Assembly: GCA_945643635.1 (NCBI GenBank) | Contig: CALZFC010000020.1 | Coordinates: 1,359,501 to 1,423,500, forward strand | Source: Allodiplogaster sudhausi | Taxonomy: Eukaryota > Nematoda > Chromadorea > Rhabditida > Diplogasteridae | Reading direction: 5' to 3' | DNA: 64,000 bases | In this document: positions 1-10,447 of the stretch, piece by piece | How positions within the stretch are numbered: position 1 is the stretch's first letter | Layout of the letters: each line of letters starts with the position of its first letter | The notes under the pieces: model-generated | Databases searched by the model: none | Seen by the model: the letters and a program-made list of their open reading frames with translations, nothing else | Told to the model about the DNA's origin: nothing | Made by a program: the position numbers and the translations under genes

Positions 1-1
1 C

Positions 2-190
2 AGTTCCCCGAGCTTGCCTCATCCGTCTTCAATTTTTTATGATTACTATGTGCGGCAAGATGAGTTCAATAAGAAGGAAGCTGAGCGCAAAAAACAGGAA
101 GCTGATGGTGAGCGTCGCAACAAGCAGGCCATTGCCGAACAGCATGAGAGGCAGGCATGGATGGTACACTCGGAAGCAGCTTTGAGCTGA
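2..190 (+). CDS. Terminal exon of an unknown charged protein (5' part outside window)
   Basis: An open frame beginning at base 2 runs 62 codons to a TGA at 188-190. The encoded tail is very rich in Lys, Glu, Arg and Gln (for example FNKKEAERKKQEAD, then ERRNKQAIAEQHERQ), as in a coiled coil or a nucleic-acid-associated tail. No start is available, so this would be the last exon of a gene that begins left of the window. An AATAAA-like signal near 614 is a possible polyadenylation site, giving a 3' UTR of about 430 bp. I do not recognise the family and the frame could be fortuitous, although its composition differs clearly from the AT-rich sequence after it. Confidence 0.45.
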   Translation, partial: SSPSLPHPSSIFYDYYVRQDEFNKKEAERKKQEADGERRNKQAIAEQHERQAWMVHSEAALS

Positions 191-1857
191 ACGCGGCACA
201 CTCGTCAATGCTGACCAAGCATCAATCCCAAATTCCATAGAGCCTTCTACTCTTTTATTCACTCTTGGGGCAAATCGCTGCCTCACGTAATCGTACTATT
301 TCGGGAGGGCATCCATCTCTTTAAATTCACGTTCTTTACTTCTTTTTCCACTCCCTCTCAGAAATTTAACCATTCTCTCGAGAATTTTTTTTTGAGCTAT
401 CTTTTGCTTCCTATTCATTTTTTCGCTGACCAGCTTCCTTCGTTGTCAACGTTGTTGCCTTACCGACACCTTTGCCAAAATGTTCTGGATAATCAGAATC
501 AGCACTGAGTAGGAAACGGTATCGAGAGTCTTCTTTTTATTCAGTTATTTGTCATAGCTTCTTCTATCATTAGGACATATACCAGTCTTCTTTAACTATT
601 TTAATTAACTGCGAATAAAGATATGTATTTCATGCAATGTGACTGTTTGTCATGATGGCGAGTGAACGCAATTGAAGAATTAATGAATGGAGGGTTGGAG
701 GAAAACAGAACAAGACTGTCTCACCTCTTCGAAGACAACGCCGGTGATGAAAGGGAAAGGCGACCTGGCGTGTTGCTGCACTTGCCCTTCACTTTCCAGG
801 CGTTACACTCGGCAAGCATCCTTCTCTTTCTCTGCCATCTTTGTCCTCTTGCCACTTTCTCTTTCGTTCAAACGGGTGAGCAGTTTTTTCATCATCCAAG
901 ATACTCAATCAAATAGCCATGGCAAGAATGAGCAACGATGCAGTGTACAGACAATGCAGAAAGTGCACCTTCCCTGCACTACCAAAATGAACCTTCTCTC
1001 TCTGTCTCTATCTCTCTCTCTGACTCTCTCTCTATCTCGCTCTGAGACTCTTTGTCAAATATTATTTTAAGGAAATATTCCCATTTGGAATATCAGATAC
1101 CAGGATGACCCCAGGATAACTTTCTTTGATTATTCCATCAGCAATTCGTATTTCAATAATGCACCATTTAAGCTCATTCTGGAGGCATTTTGGCATCGTT
1201 TTGAATTTTGGCCCGATCTCATTCAGTGTTTGTCCTGACCCGGAACTACAGAGTTCGCTTTCTTCTGACTACGCAAGTAGAGACACTCGACGTCCATGAA
1301 AGAGTTCTGATGTGGACGAGGCGCTTCTTATCTCTTTCCGTATGCAGAAGATCGCTTAGAGCGCCCTGTCAAAAGGGCAACTGAAACAAATTTGTGTTGG
1401 GAAAAATGCGAAACAAATATGTTTGTTTTGACATTATACAGAAAAAAAGAAGCCGGATAAAGCAGCCGGTTCACTTCACGTACATGAAGAAGGAATTCGG
1501 GGATCCCACACGAGCATGAGCTCACAGGAGCCGCGTTCCTGAATCAAATCCTTACGCAGAACCTCACGCCCGAGTGGTGGCTTTCCTTGAAGCTAATTGT
1601 TAGCAAAATTCTATGCAACAGCGCAATGGCAATAATAATCGGCTTAAAAAAATCGCGTCGGAATACGTTAAAGGATTCGAACATAATTAACATATGCTTT
1701 TATGAACGTGGAACTATTCGCATACGTATACTTCTAGAAAGTTTTAACAATTTTTGTCATTCAGTGCATGGTTCTATTAGGAAAGACGAGCACTCGATCA
1801 CTCAGGCTGGGTATCGCGAAAATGTTTGAGAGAGAAACGAACGAGCATCCTGCTAGT
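191..1857. other. Gene-free stretch
   Basis: AT-rich sequence with many stops in all frames and a short CT-rich patch near 1000-1045. I see no exon with a recognisable protein. The first few hundred bases are probably the 3' UTR of the gene ending at 190. Confidence 0.4.
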
Positions 1858-1960
1858 TCTCTTTCCGTCTCTCTCTCCCGCTCTCTCTTTACCTCTCTAT
1901 CTCTCTATCTCTCTGTGTTTCCCTACTTCTCTCTTTGTCTCACTCTCTCTCCCTTTCGTT
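1858..1960. repeat. CT-rich microsatellite
   Basis: Imperfect TCTC repeats with interruptions. They create Ser/Leu-rich open frames that are not genes. Confidence 0.8.
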
Positions 1961-2435
1961 ATTCATTTCATGGCCATTTCAAGGACAGCACAAACTGATC
2001 ACAAAACATTCCGCCAGGAAAAGGAAGGATCTTCCATGTGTCCGCTAACATGCCCAGCGCCCTCGCGTCCTTTCAAGTCGAGTATTGTATTATAGAATTT
2101 TTGTTCTCAACTGATAATGGCTCTCGGATTCCTCGTGGAGTCCATAGAGCAATTATTCTTATTTGACGTCTTCTCTAACAAGTTGTGTGCATTATACGTC
2201 TTTTTTTTAAAATAATTTACTTTTATCCTGTTTATTTTAAAAGATCCTTTAGAAGTGCCATTCATTATATAAATAATTTTATTCGCTACCAATGACTAGT
2301 TGCCACAGGATTTTTAACCATTCGAGAGACTTGAATGTTATTAAGACTGAGCTGTTGTGCTAAATATATGTATACATACGCAAGGCATAGCTTGATGATG
2401 AGGCATTCTATTCTAGATCGCTTCATTTCTGTCCC

Positions 2436-2793
2436 TCTCTCCTTCTCTCTCTCAAGCTCTCGTTCTCTCTCTCTCTCTCTCTCTCTCACCCCCGCCGTAT
2501 CTTTCAAACTCTCTCTCTCTCTCTCACTCCCGCCGTCTCTTTCAAACTCTCTCTCCCTCTCTCTTTTTACTCCTGCCGTCTCTTTCTAACTCTATTTTGC
2601 TCTATCTCACTACCGCCGTCTCTTTCTAACTCTCTCTTTTGCTCTTTCTCTTCATCTCTCACTCTCTCTCTCCTCTCTCTCTTTTTCCCTCACCACCTTT
2701 CTCCCTTCACCTGCTCGGAACTGCCTCCTTCAGAGACAGAGAGACTTACAGAGAGAGAAAGAGAGAGAGAGAGACAAAGAGAGAGGCAGTTCT

Positions 2794-2834
<41 letters not shown>

Positions 2835-2882
2835 CAGAGTGAGACAGAAAGACAGAGAGGGGGCAGAGATCGAGAGAGAGAC

Positions 2883-2917
<35 letters not shown>

Positions 2918-3044
2918 CAGACAGAGACAGAGAGATATAGACAGCGAGAGCGAGAAAGAGGGAGACAGAAAGCCTGAGAGAGAGAGAGACAAAGGAGAGA
3001 CAGAGAGAGAGAGACCAAGAGACAGAGAGAGAGAGAGAGAGATT
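2436..3044. repeat. Back-to-back CT and GA microsatellites (self-complementary)
   Basis: About 290 bp of CT-rich sequence (2436-2726) containing repeated 'cccgccgtctctttc'-type interruptions is followed directly by about 310 bp of GA-rich sequence (2730-3044). Either strand can therefore pair its first half with its second half. Long Ser/Leu frames here are shadows of the repeat. Confidence 0.85.
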
Positions 3045-3045
3045 A

Positions 3046-3837
3046 TCATTATTATTCCTTTTTTAAATTTTTATCAAGCGATCGGAATATTTTTCGCATC
3101 TGAAAAGTCCCAGTAAACTGTTGTCACATCATATAAATTTGATGGATGCATAAATAAATAGATAGACTGAGAGAGGAAGATAGTGATAGAAAGATAAGCA
3201 AATTCATATGCAAAAATGAAGAGAGCTATCCCTATAGCAGAAAGAAATGATAGAAATAGTCAAGTAACTTCTTTTACTTCTTCTTCCTGATCAAGGCACT
3301 CACACTGCGTGCGGATACATGTAATTTATTTAAATTGTTTATTTATTTGAACTAAAATCAAATACAGTTTACAATTTTATTATTCTACATTTTATTTTGT
3401 TTAAATTAATTGTTTACTACATATTTATTGACAATATATAAACAGATTGAAAAATTGTAGTAGATTTATTGCTTTACTTCTACTTTCAGGGAAAAGATTC
3501 GTGACTCATCTTCATCGGCAACTTCGACGAAATCGACAGTGCATTTCGATAGATCCACTTCCATGTGATAGATCCAAGTGTGTTTCAATCATCACTAAAT
3601 TGGCCCACTGGGCGAATAAGCAGTTTTTTTCTTTGTTACCTATTTCAATTATCATCTTTTTGCCTTTTATTTTAAAGAGTAAAGTTGTTTAGTGATAAAG
3701 TGCGGATGTTTCAAAAAAAATTTTCACTCCATGATAAAATGCCTTAAAATCGTCTGTTTATAAATATACAAACAGAAACCTTTATTATGACGAAATCTTA
3801 TCCAAATGCGGTCAAGAATTTTGAGACGGATGAGGGC
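3046..3837. other. AT-rich gene-free stretch holding a SINE-related piece
   Basis: Mostly AT-rich with no recognisable exon. The section 3500-3625 belongs to the SINE family listed separately. Confidence 0.4.
3500..3625 (+). mobile_element. SINE-body fragment (same family as 42677-42950)
   Basis: The sequence with 'ttcatcggcaacttcgacga', 'ccacttccatgtgatagatc' and 'attggcccactgggcgaata' matches, with about 80% similarity by eye, the 3' half of the tRNA-derived SINE at 42677-42950. The tRNA-like head is missing, so this is a truncated copy. Confidence 0.6.
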
Positions 3838-4013
3838 TGTGACATTTTCATCTACATTAGCACATTTTCATCTACATTAACACATTTTCATCTACATTAA
3901 CACATTTTCATCTACATTAACACATTTTCATCTGCATTAACACATTTTCATCTACATTAACACATTTTCATCTACATTAACACATTTTCATCTACATTAA
4001 CACATTTTCATCT
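3838..4013. repeat. 20-bp tandem repeat, about nine copies
   Basis: The unit 'acacattttcatctacatta' is repeated head to tail with very few differences: one g in the first unit and one 'ctgcatta' variant. The near identity implies recent expansion. Confidence 0.93.
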
Positions 4014-4542
4014 ACTACTTCAATGAAATTATTCTTTCTGCGGCGCACTCAACCTGTCTTTCCTCAGGCCGGCCGTTCTCTTTTGCGGTTTGCGCTGCTT
4101 AGAACAGTGAACGACCGTTTTTTTTTGCTGTAATTTGCGCCCGAGGGAAAGGAGGAAAACTGTTTAGACCTCCCTATCCTCTTCATCTTCCCATTTCCGA
4201 TGATGATAACATATCTGCATCTCTGACAGGAACGTGCTCTCTCATACTGTCTAGCACGCAACCTTTGTTCACCCTCATGGATAAACATAACCTCATGGAA
4301 AACCTCATGGATATCCCTCATGGATAACCCTCATGTTCGCTACGGGGTAATATCTAGACAACGAGAGACAGGGCGAGACAGCATGTAATGCTTGGGGACA
4401 AGGTCATCTTCATTTGTAAAATGGTCACACCAATGTATCTCTCGTTCTCTGTCTCTCTCTTGTGAAAGGTAAAAAGAGGCAGCTTTAGCAATGACATGCA
4501 TGGCCTCATAATCTTTCCTCCCGCCCCTCCGGCACTTGACAG
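4014..4542. other. Upstream region of the secreted-protein gene
   Basis: No exon recognised. At 4255-4345 a short degenerate repeat of 'cctcatggata' occurs about five times. The stretch leads into the TATA box at 4543. Confidence 0.4.
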
Positions 4543-4550
4543 TATAAAAG
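4543..4550 (+). promoter_or_regulatory. TATA box of the secreted Cys-rich protein gene
   Basis: TATAAAAG lies 70 bp before the start codon at 4613. A TATA box normally sits about 25-30 bp before the transcription start, which predicts initiation near 4575 and a leader of about 40 nt without an intron. Confidence 0.7.
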
Positions 4551-4612
4551 GCTAATTCGACAAACTGAAAACTCTCGCTGCGTTCGTTGTGAAAGCCAGA
4601 AGAAAGTCAAGA

Positions 4613-7212
4613 ATGAACTCCGTCGTTATCTCCGCCTTCTTCCTTCTGCCGTTCGTTGGAAGTGGCCATGCTTGCATGGCCATGGTTCCAACGGACCCCA
4701 GCATAAGAAGTTAGTTACGCTTTTTTTAAATTAAATTTTTAAGCAGCTCAACTAGCTGTCAAATGAAAAAAAATTTGAATATTTTTGTCTTGATGACTGT
4801 TGACTCTGTCATTGCCAGCCCTAGCATAAAGGAACTACAAATTAAATTTCTTGTGCTCTATTGACTTTTTTTTAAAACTGGATTAATCTTTATTTCACAG
4901 TGACATGCTCTTATTCGTCCCGTTTACAAGCGTAAAGGATCTCGTGAAGATTGTGTCAATTATCGCCCAATATCTCTTACTTGTTCTCTGTCTAAGGTAA
5001 TGGAACGCATTGTCTCCCGTCGCATTTTTAATTTTCTAGAAGAACATTATATTCTCACCCCATTCCCATCGACTTCCGCCCTCGTCCTTCAGTCTCGACT
5101 GCCATTTTATCGACCCTCAATGATTGGCACCGTGCCTTAGACTCGAATCAGTTTATCACCACTGCATATGCTGATTTTACCAAGGCTTTTGATTCAGTGC
5201 CCCGACCCCATCTCCTGTATAAGCTTTCTAAAATAGGTATGTACATCTGATAGCCTTCTACTATTCTTTGATTCATTTCTAGCGAAAATAACTCAGCCTG
5301 TTATTATCAGTGACTCTACTTCCCTCCCGTATTTTATTAACGATGGTGTCAATTAGGGAACTTGTCTAGGACCTCTGCTCTTTTGATTTGCTACGTTGAA
5401 ATGCGCCATGAGCGCTGAAAAATCAATTGAAATTATTTATATTAATATAATTAATATATGTACCAGAAATGGGGCGGTACTGTACATAGCTATGTGTCCA
5501 GACCCTCCCCGAGTAACCACCACGACCTCGGCACCCGCGACGACCACGGAAGCGACCACCACCACGGCCTCGACGACGTCTTCAACCACGTCGTCAACCA
5601 CGTCATCTTCCTCGACCACAACAACCACCGCGCCGCTTCCGTGTTCGACCTGCCCGCCAGCAAAGTACATGCAGCCTGTGGCGGTTGGTGAAATTGCCTT
5701 TAATAGTTTTTTATTATTTTGCTTTATTCATCCAGCGGCTGATTCACTGCTTGCTTTATATGACAAAATTTTAAATTTGAATATTTATTTTCTAAATAAT
5801 TAGTTAGCAATTATTTAATGAATGTCGTGACAATCCTGAGAGAAGAAGAGAGAAAGAGAGAGAAAGACCGAAAGGAAGAGAGGGAGAGAGGGCGGGAGAA
5901 GGAGCGAGAAATAGAGAAACGAAGATAGAGAGTAAGGGAGAAAGGAATTGAGAGGATAGAAGACAGAAAAATGAAAAAATAAAATAAAATTTTGGAGTAG
6001 ATTCTCTACATAACGCAAAAATTGGTGACTTATGTACATACATATGTTAACAGAGAGTAATAGAAGATTTTGTTAGACTGTGAGTTAACAAAATTTTTCG
6101 TATGTGTTTTTTAAACAATAGTTATTTTATTGCATATCAATTATCTATTTGAAAACCATCTAATTACTATTTATTTAATACACTGCATATTCAGTGTGAA
6201 ACATCCGCAACAGTCAGCTGTGATGAAAGCCTGTTGACGAGAGCGCAAGCGCCTTGCGTCACGGCAAAATGTGCGGCTGGCACCGAATTCAACGCCCAGA
6301 TGCCGGTCAGTTGATCCTCTCCTCTCGTTGGAGGTCTGCTTCCAGTTGGACATCTGTAGATCCGTCTTGCGGTAGCTCGGTTAATGCGCCTTTTCTTTGG
6401 AGGTCTCTATTTTACGAATGATATTTCACGAATATAAAGGTGACATGCTGAGTGGCCTGTTGCTCATGTTTTTCAGGACATGGACTTAATAATCTCGCCG
6501 GAAGGTATTCGGTGCAGGCCGGACGGAGCGACATACGAGGACGTAGCCGACCCGACAAAGTCCTTCTCGGCGGCAACGGGAACCATCTTTTGCCTTAAAA
6601 GTAGACAGAAATGATTTTTATTAGTGCTTCTTTATTCTGATTCTGGTAATACTCGCACCTTATTTCTTTTTTTTGTTGGTAAATTAAATTGCTTGAAAAG
6701 AAAAAGGAACAAAAAAGAAACGTTTAATATCGACATTTCTAGGTTGCATGACTCCTCCTAGCTCGACCATGTGCTCACCCGACGATGTCCAACTTGGGAA
6801 ATGCAGAAACGCTGTGGTTGGCATTAATTCATAGTTTAAATTGAACAGTTTTTCTAGTAGAGAAAAACAACAAACCCACTCATTATTTGAACGTTTTCAG
6901 GCAAATGAAAATTCAAAAAGGGATTTTTTTTTGGGAATCTATAGAGTTATAATCCGATCGGTGGGAATGTGCTTCTCGGTATAGAATATCCATACAAATT
7001 CATGTCGAAAATTGAATGCAACGAACGTTTTTGCTTTTAAGCAGAATGTCATCTTACTCCAATGCATGGAAGCGACAGATGTACTTCACATCAACGACGT
7101 AGCGCAAACGGGCACCGTCTCCTGTAGGAAGGGCGACTGGGTCGGGCCTGACTTGAAGCAACTGCCCATGGGCTTCACCGCCTTCTGCAAGCCGAGTACT
7201 CAGAACAAATAA
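4613..7212 (+). CDS. Secreted mucin-like, cysteine-rich protein (six exons)
   Basis: Proposed exons: 4613-4709, 5490-5683, 6195-6305, 6477-6600, 6743-6816 and 7045-7212, joined by GT-AG introns in compatible phase, giving roughly 250 residues. Residues 1-20 form a signal peptide (MNSVVISAFFLLPFVGSGHA) followed directly by Cys. Exon 2 encodes a Thr/Ser-rich stretch (TTTT, STTSSTT runs) expected to be O-glycosylated, then a CSTCPP motif. Exons 3-6 encode a Cys-rich region with regularly spaced cysteines (CETSATVSC, CVTAKC, CRPDG, CRNAV, LLQC, CRKGDW) and end in PSTQNK and TAA. No membrane anchor is visible. The plan 'signal, Thr stalk, Cys module' resembles nematode secreted mucin-like proteins, but I cannot name a domain with certainty. 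A TATA box lies upstream and AATAAA downstream. Intron 1 carries a LINE fragment. Confidence 0.75.
4905..5390 (+). mobile_element. Fragment of a non-LTR retrotransposon (LINE) reverse transcriptase
   Basis: Translated pieces carry non-LTR reverse transcriptase landmarks in order: NYRPISL followed by SKVMERIV, then TAYADFTKAFDSVP with LLYKL, and after a gap a degraded version of the GVPQG..LGPLLF block. The reading frame changes near 5090 and stops follow, so the copy is dead and truncated at both ends. It lies wholly inside intron 1 of the secreted-protein gene in the same orientation. The clade (Jockey- or CR1-like) cannot be settled from this fragment. Confidence 0.85.
5820..5960. repeat. 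GA-rich imperfect microsatellite
   Basis: Irregular GAGA/GAAA tract inside intron 2 of the secreted-protein gene. Confidence 0.8.
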
Positions 7213-7395
7213 GAAGCCTTCTGCGCTCGAGATAATTGTATATTATCAGTATATTTTAAATAGCTTTGGTAAGGTAATATCTCGTCTCTGTTTTCCTTGC
7301 TCTTTTTACATCGCTTGACCCAGAACCCAATAATGAATCTTAACTAGCTGCACTTAAGTACTTCCTGAACATGGACTGTGCGATAAACGAATTGA

Positions 7396-7401
7396 AATAA
7401 A
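7396..7401 (+). terminator. Polyadenylation signal AATAAA
   Basis: A perfect AATAAA lies 184 bp after the stop codon at 7212, fitting the 3' end of the secreted-protein gene. Confidence 0.6.
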
Positions 7402-7440
7402 ACTTCTATCTCCGGAGCACGCGGCATAGTTAGCCGAAAA

Positions 7441-7466
7441 GGAAGGAAGAACATGTTCTTCCTTCC
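7441..7466. repeat. Perfect 26-bp palindrome
   Basis: The sequence reads the same on both strands, with arms of 13 bp and no spacer (ggaaggaagaaca and its complement). It lies 40 bp past the polyadenylation signal. Confidence 0.85.
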
Positions 7467-8607
7467 AACCTGAAAGAGGCTGCTGACATTGTCGTTGAAG
7501 TTGCTGTTGTTGTTGTGTCATTTCCAGTCGAGTAGTTCTGATGAAAGGTCATCTGAAGGCGCATTCACTGTTAAAGGAGGGGCGATCACCGAAAGCATTA
7601 TGTGACATTCAAAAGTGGCACTGCCTAACATTGCACTATTTTCAAGCAGCGGCTTTGTGCAACATGCGAAATAGCACGCGAGAATGAGAGAGTGCACGCT
7701 CGTAGGGTGAAAGCGGCAATTCGAAGCCCATTCAATTAGCTTATTCCAACACAATTAAAAAATCTTACCATTAATTAAATGCTAACGAGAGAAAGACGGA
7801 GAGAGAAAGACTGAGGGAAAGAGAGAGAGACGGAGAGAGAGACGAAGAGAGACGGATGGAGAGAGAGACGGATAGAGAGAGAGATAGACAAAGGGAGTGA
7901 CAGAGAGGGAGACAGAGAGGGAGAGAGAAAGGGATAGAGAGACAGACGGAGCGATATAAATAGTGAGAAAAACAGGGAAAAGCATTGAGATGTGGCGCGA
8001 GAGAGACAGCGAGAGAGAGAGAGAGAGAGCAAAAGCAGTTTCATCTAAAATAATTAACATTTTCTCAATTAATTCATATTACCCGTTGAAAAGAGAACAA
8101 AACTAGAAAGTATAGTTATCAAAAATGATTATGCCAAATGTAAGTATTAAGGTAAGTAAATAGGGATAGTTATAATTATATACAATATTGTATGAAGATA
8201 GGCTACATGTGCATACATAGTAAATTCTAAATTCGACTTAATAAGTGTGACCCTCTCAACTGTCAGTGTGAGAGCACTTTCACTGATGAGGAGGAGCAAG
8301 AAAGCAGTCTTAAATTGACGCGGTCCACTCGATAAACTCTTTTCCAGCGAATGAGATAGCGAGCGATCTCCTGGACAGGAAAAGAGCAAGAACGGACAGG
8401 AAGAGCAACGCGGATTGCCGGTGCTCAAAGTATGACCGAGGGGTGCAGGCATCGCTACGGCCCCTCCTTTCGCCAGCCATTGGGGCCTAAGAATATGGAG
8501 GGATAAAGAGATGCATAACTTGAGCTGTAGATGTGGTGATGAATATAATGATAGAATGAATGAAGGGAATGATATGAGGAAAACAGAATGTGGAGTGTGG
8601 AGATCCA
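7467..8607. other. Gene-free stretch with GA microsatellite and a dispersed repeat
   Basis: 7785-8035 is GA-rich microsatellite. The part 7630-7700 ('gcgaaatagcacgcg' context) resembles 12063-12130 and its mirror near 17200-17260, so it is a dispersed repeat. I see no exon; the long Ser/Leu frames are repeat shadows. Confidence 0.45.
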
Positions 8608-8608
8608 C

Positions 8609-10447
8609 GAGTGAGGCATGTCCTTTTCCATTTTCGCGCTTGTGTAAGGTGTCCCTTGTAGTTCTCGGTTTCTATTGCTCTCTAGTTTGCATCTCCGCCC
8701 TTAGGCGCCTCGGTATTTATGCCACCGGTCCTGACTCATCCAGGATAGATATTTTGTTCACAGAGACGACCAGCCCCAGTCGCCCCATGGCATTTTGACT
8801 TCATTCCGCACGTTCTTTGGCCGTTTCCGTTTCCCCATCCTTGTTCCCCCCAACGGCCACCACGCTTCGGACACACACCCTTCTGCGACGTCTGAGGACC
8901 TTTCTCCTATCTCCTCCTTCTTTCTCTCTCTGTCGAGTAACCCTTGCCTAATAAACTCATGCGACTGGACTTCTTAACCCTGGTAACGCAATAAGCAGCA
9001 TGCGAGAAATATTGACTCCTTCATGAATGTATCATTGAAATAGCACTCAACCATGCAGAGATATATTTAAGTTACAGGTTTTTATTTTTCGTTCTCCACG
9101 AGTCCAACATAAATCTGTATGAGAATTCTTTTCCTACCAAAATGCTTGAATACCAAATGCGAGTTAGATTTAAACATTTTATTGGCAGTTGCAAATCGTT
9201 CAGCAGTGATTTTACCGGTGCAAGATCGTCTACCTTAGGAAAAATATTGTGCTACGACGTTTGGTAACTGAAATGAGTAGATAAAATGACCGTCGGTTAG
9301 GGCAAGCATGTAAAAATAACTGTCTTACGTTCCAACACAAGGAAGCCTGTTTTGAAATGCGAGAGAGGGTGAGACTGTGAGAGAGTCAGAGAGAGAGAGA
9401 GAGAGTGAGTGCGAGAAAACAAGAGATGAGATTAGGCAGAGCGGAATTACAGGGAATTTAAGAGACATTTCTATTTAGGGGGTGATTGAGAAAAAGAAGA
9501 CCGCAATCATTCTTTGCCAATGAAGTGAAGCAAGTAACTGTTTATCATGTTCCTTCAAAGTCGAATACCGAACGCTCAAATGGTGCGTCTTGGCAAGAGG
9601 ATGATGATGGCAGCAGTCAGAGATGGACTGAGAACATTAGAGCAAAAGTGAAAGTCCGACGAGTGGGTGGTTTCCAGTGGAGAAGAGAAAGAAAGAGGGT
9701 GAGATAAAAAGAGAAAGAGAAAGGAAAAGGAGAAAGAGAGAGAAATAGAGCGAGAACGATAAGGAGAGAGAGAAGGAAAGAAAAAGGAAACGAGGTGGAA
9801 ATGCTTGAAGAGCGAAAACAAGTGGCTACCTTTGGCTCACCATATGAGAGCGAAGGAAAAATAGAGGGGAGAACAAGAGATTCATTTGACAAGACTGATC
9901 GAGCTAGGGAGAAAGCGAGAGAGTGAGGGAGGAAGAGAGAGAGATAGAGCTATCGAGAGAGAAAGAGAGATATGACCAGAGATGAGCGAGACAGTATGTA
10001 AGGGAGAGAGAGAGATAGAGAGAGCGAGAGAGAATAGTACAGAGATCACGGGGCTACCACAACATCCACATGTTCTCGTTCATCATTATCTTGTCCAAAG
10101 GAACTCGACACTGCGGGTGCATCTTACATAATTAACTCTACACTACACTATGCAGTAGGTATGATTGTAATATGAATGAATTGCATAAATTTGCTTACCT
10201 TCCGAAAGAATCCAAAATATTTTGACAAGAATTTTAATGCATTCTTCCAATTCGCATTGCAACTTTTTCAAGTTCTGATACTCTTGTTCTGCTTTTTTAT
10301 CGCCGCCTTTCATTCTCTTTTCTCTCTCTCTCTCACTCCTTAAATCTTGCTCCCTCCCCCTCCACCCTTCTAATTCTGTTCCACTCCCGTGTCTTCAATA
10401 GCTTCGCTTTCACCCCTCGCTCTCGCCTTCCACAGGAGGAGCGCTCA
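8609..10447. other. Outer, gene-free part of the left palindrome arm
   Basis: Contains GA-rich tracts (9360-9420, 9690-9790, 9900-10040) and a CT patch near 10320. The mirrored stretch is 19790-21637. No exon recognised. Confidence 0.45.

Noticed and set aside
2639..3049. Long Ser/Leu- or Glu/Arg-rich open frames in the CT/GA tracts (also 7775-8060, 9576-9892, 20344-20660, 31755-32089, 43752-44344)
   Set aside because: They are translations of dinucleotide repeats, open in several frames and on both strands, without splice context or protein character.
3838..4013. CRISPR array
   Set aside because: The 20-bp units are contiguous without variable spacers, and the genome is eukaryotic.
5437..5691. 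Alternative frames over the Thr-rich exon (Val- or His-rich on either strand)
   Set aside because: Only the frame with Thr/Ser joins the signal-peptide exon and the Cys-rich exons in phase.
9486..9707. 73-codon plus-strand frame mirrored in the right arm
   Set aside because: Lys/Arg-rich run into a GA tract, no splice signals fit and there is no similarity to a known protein.
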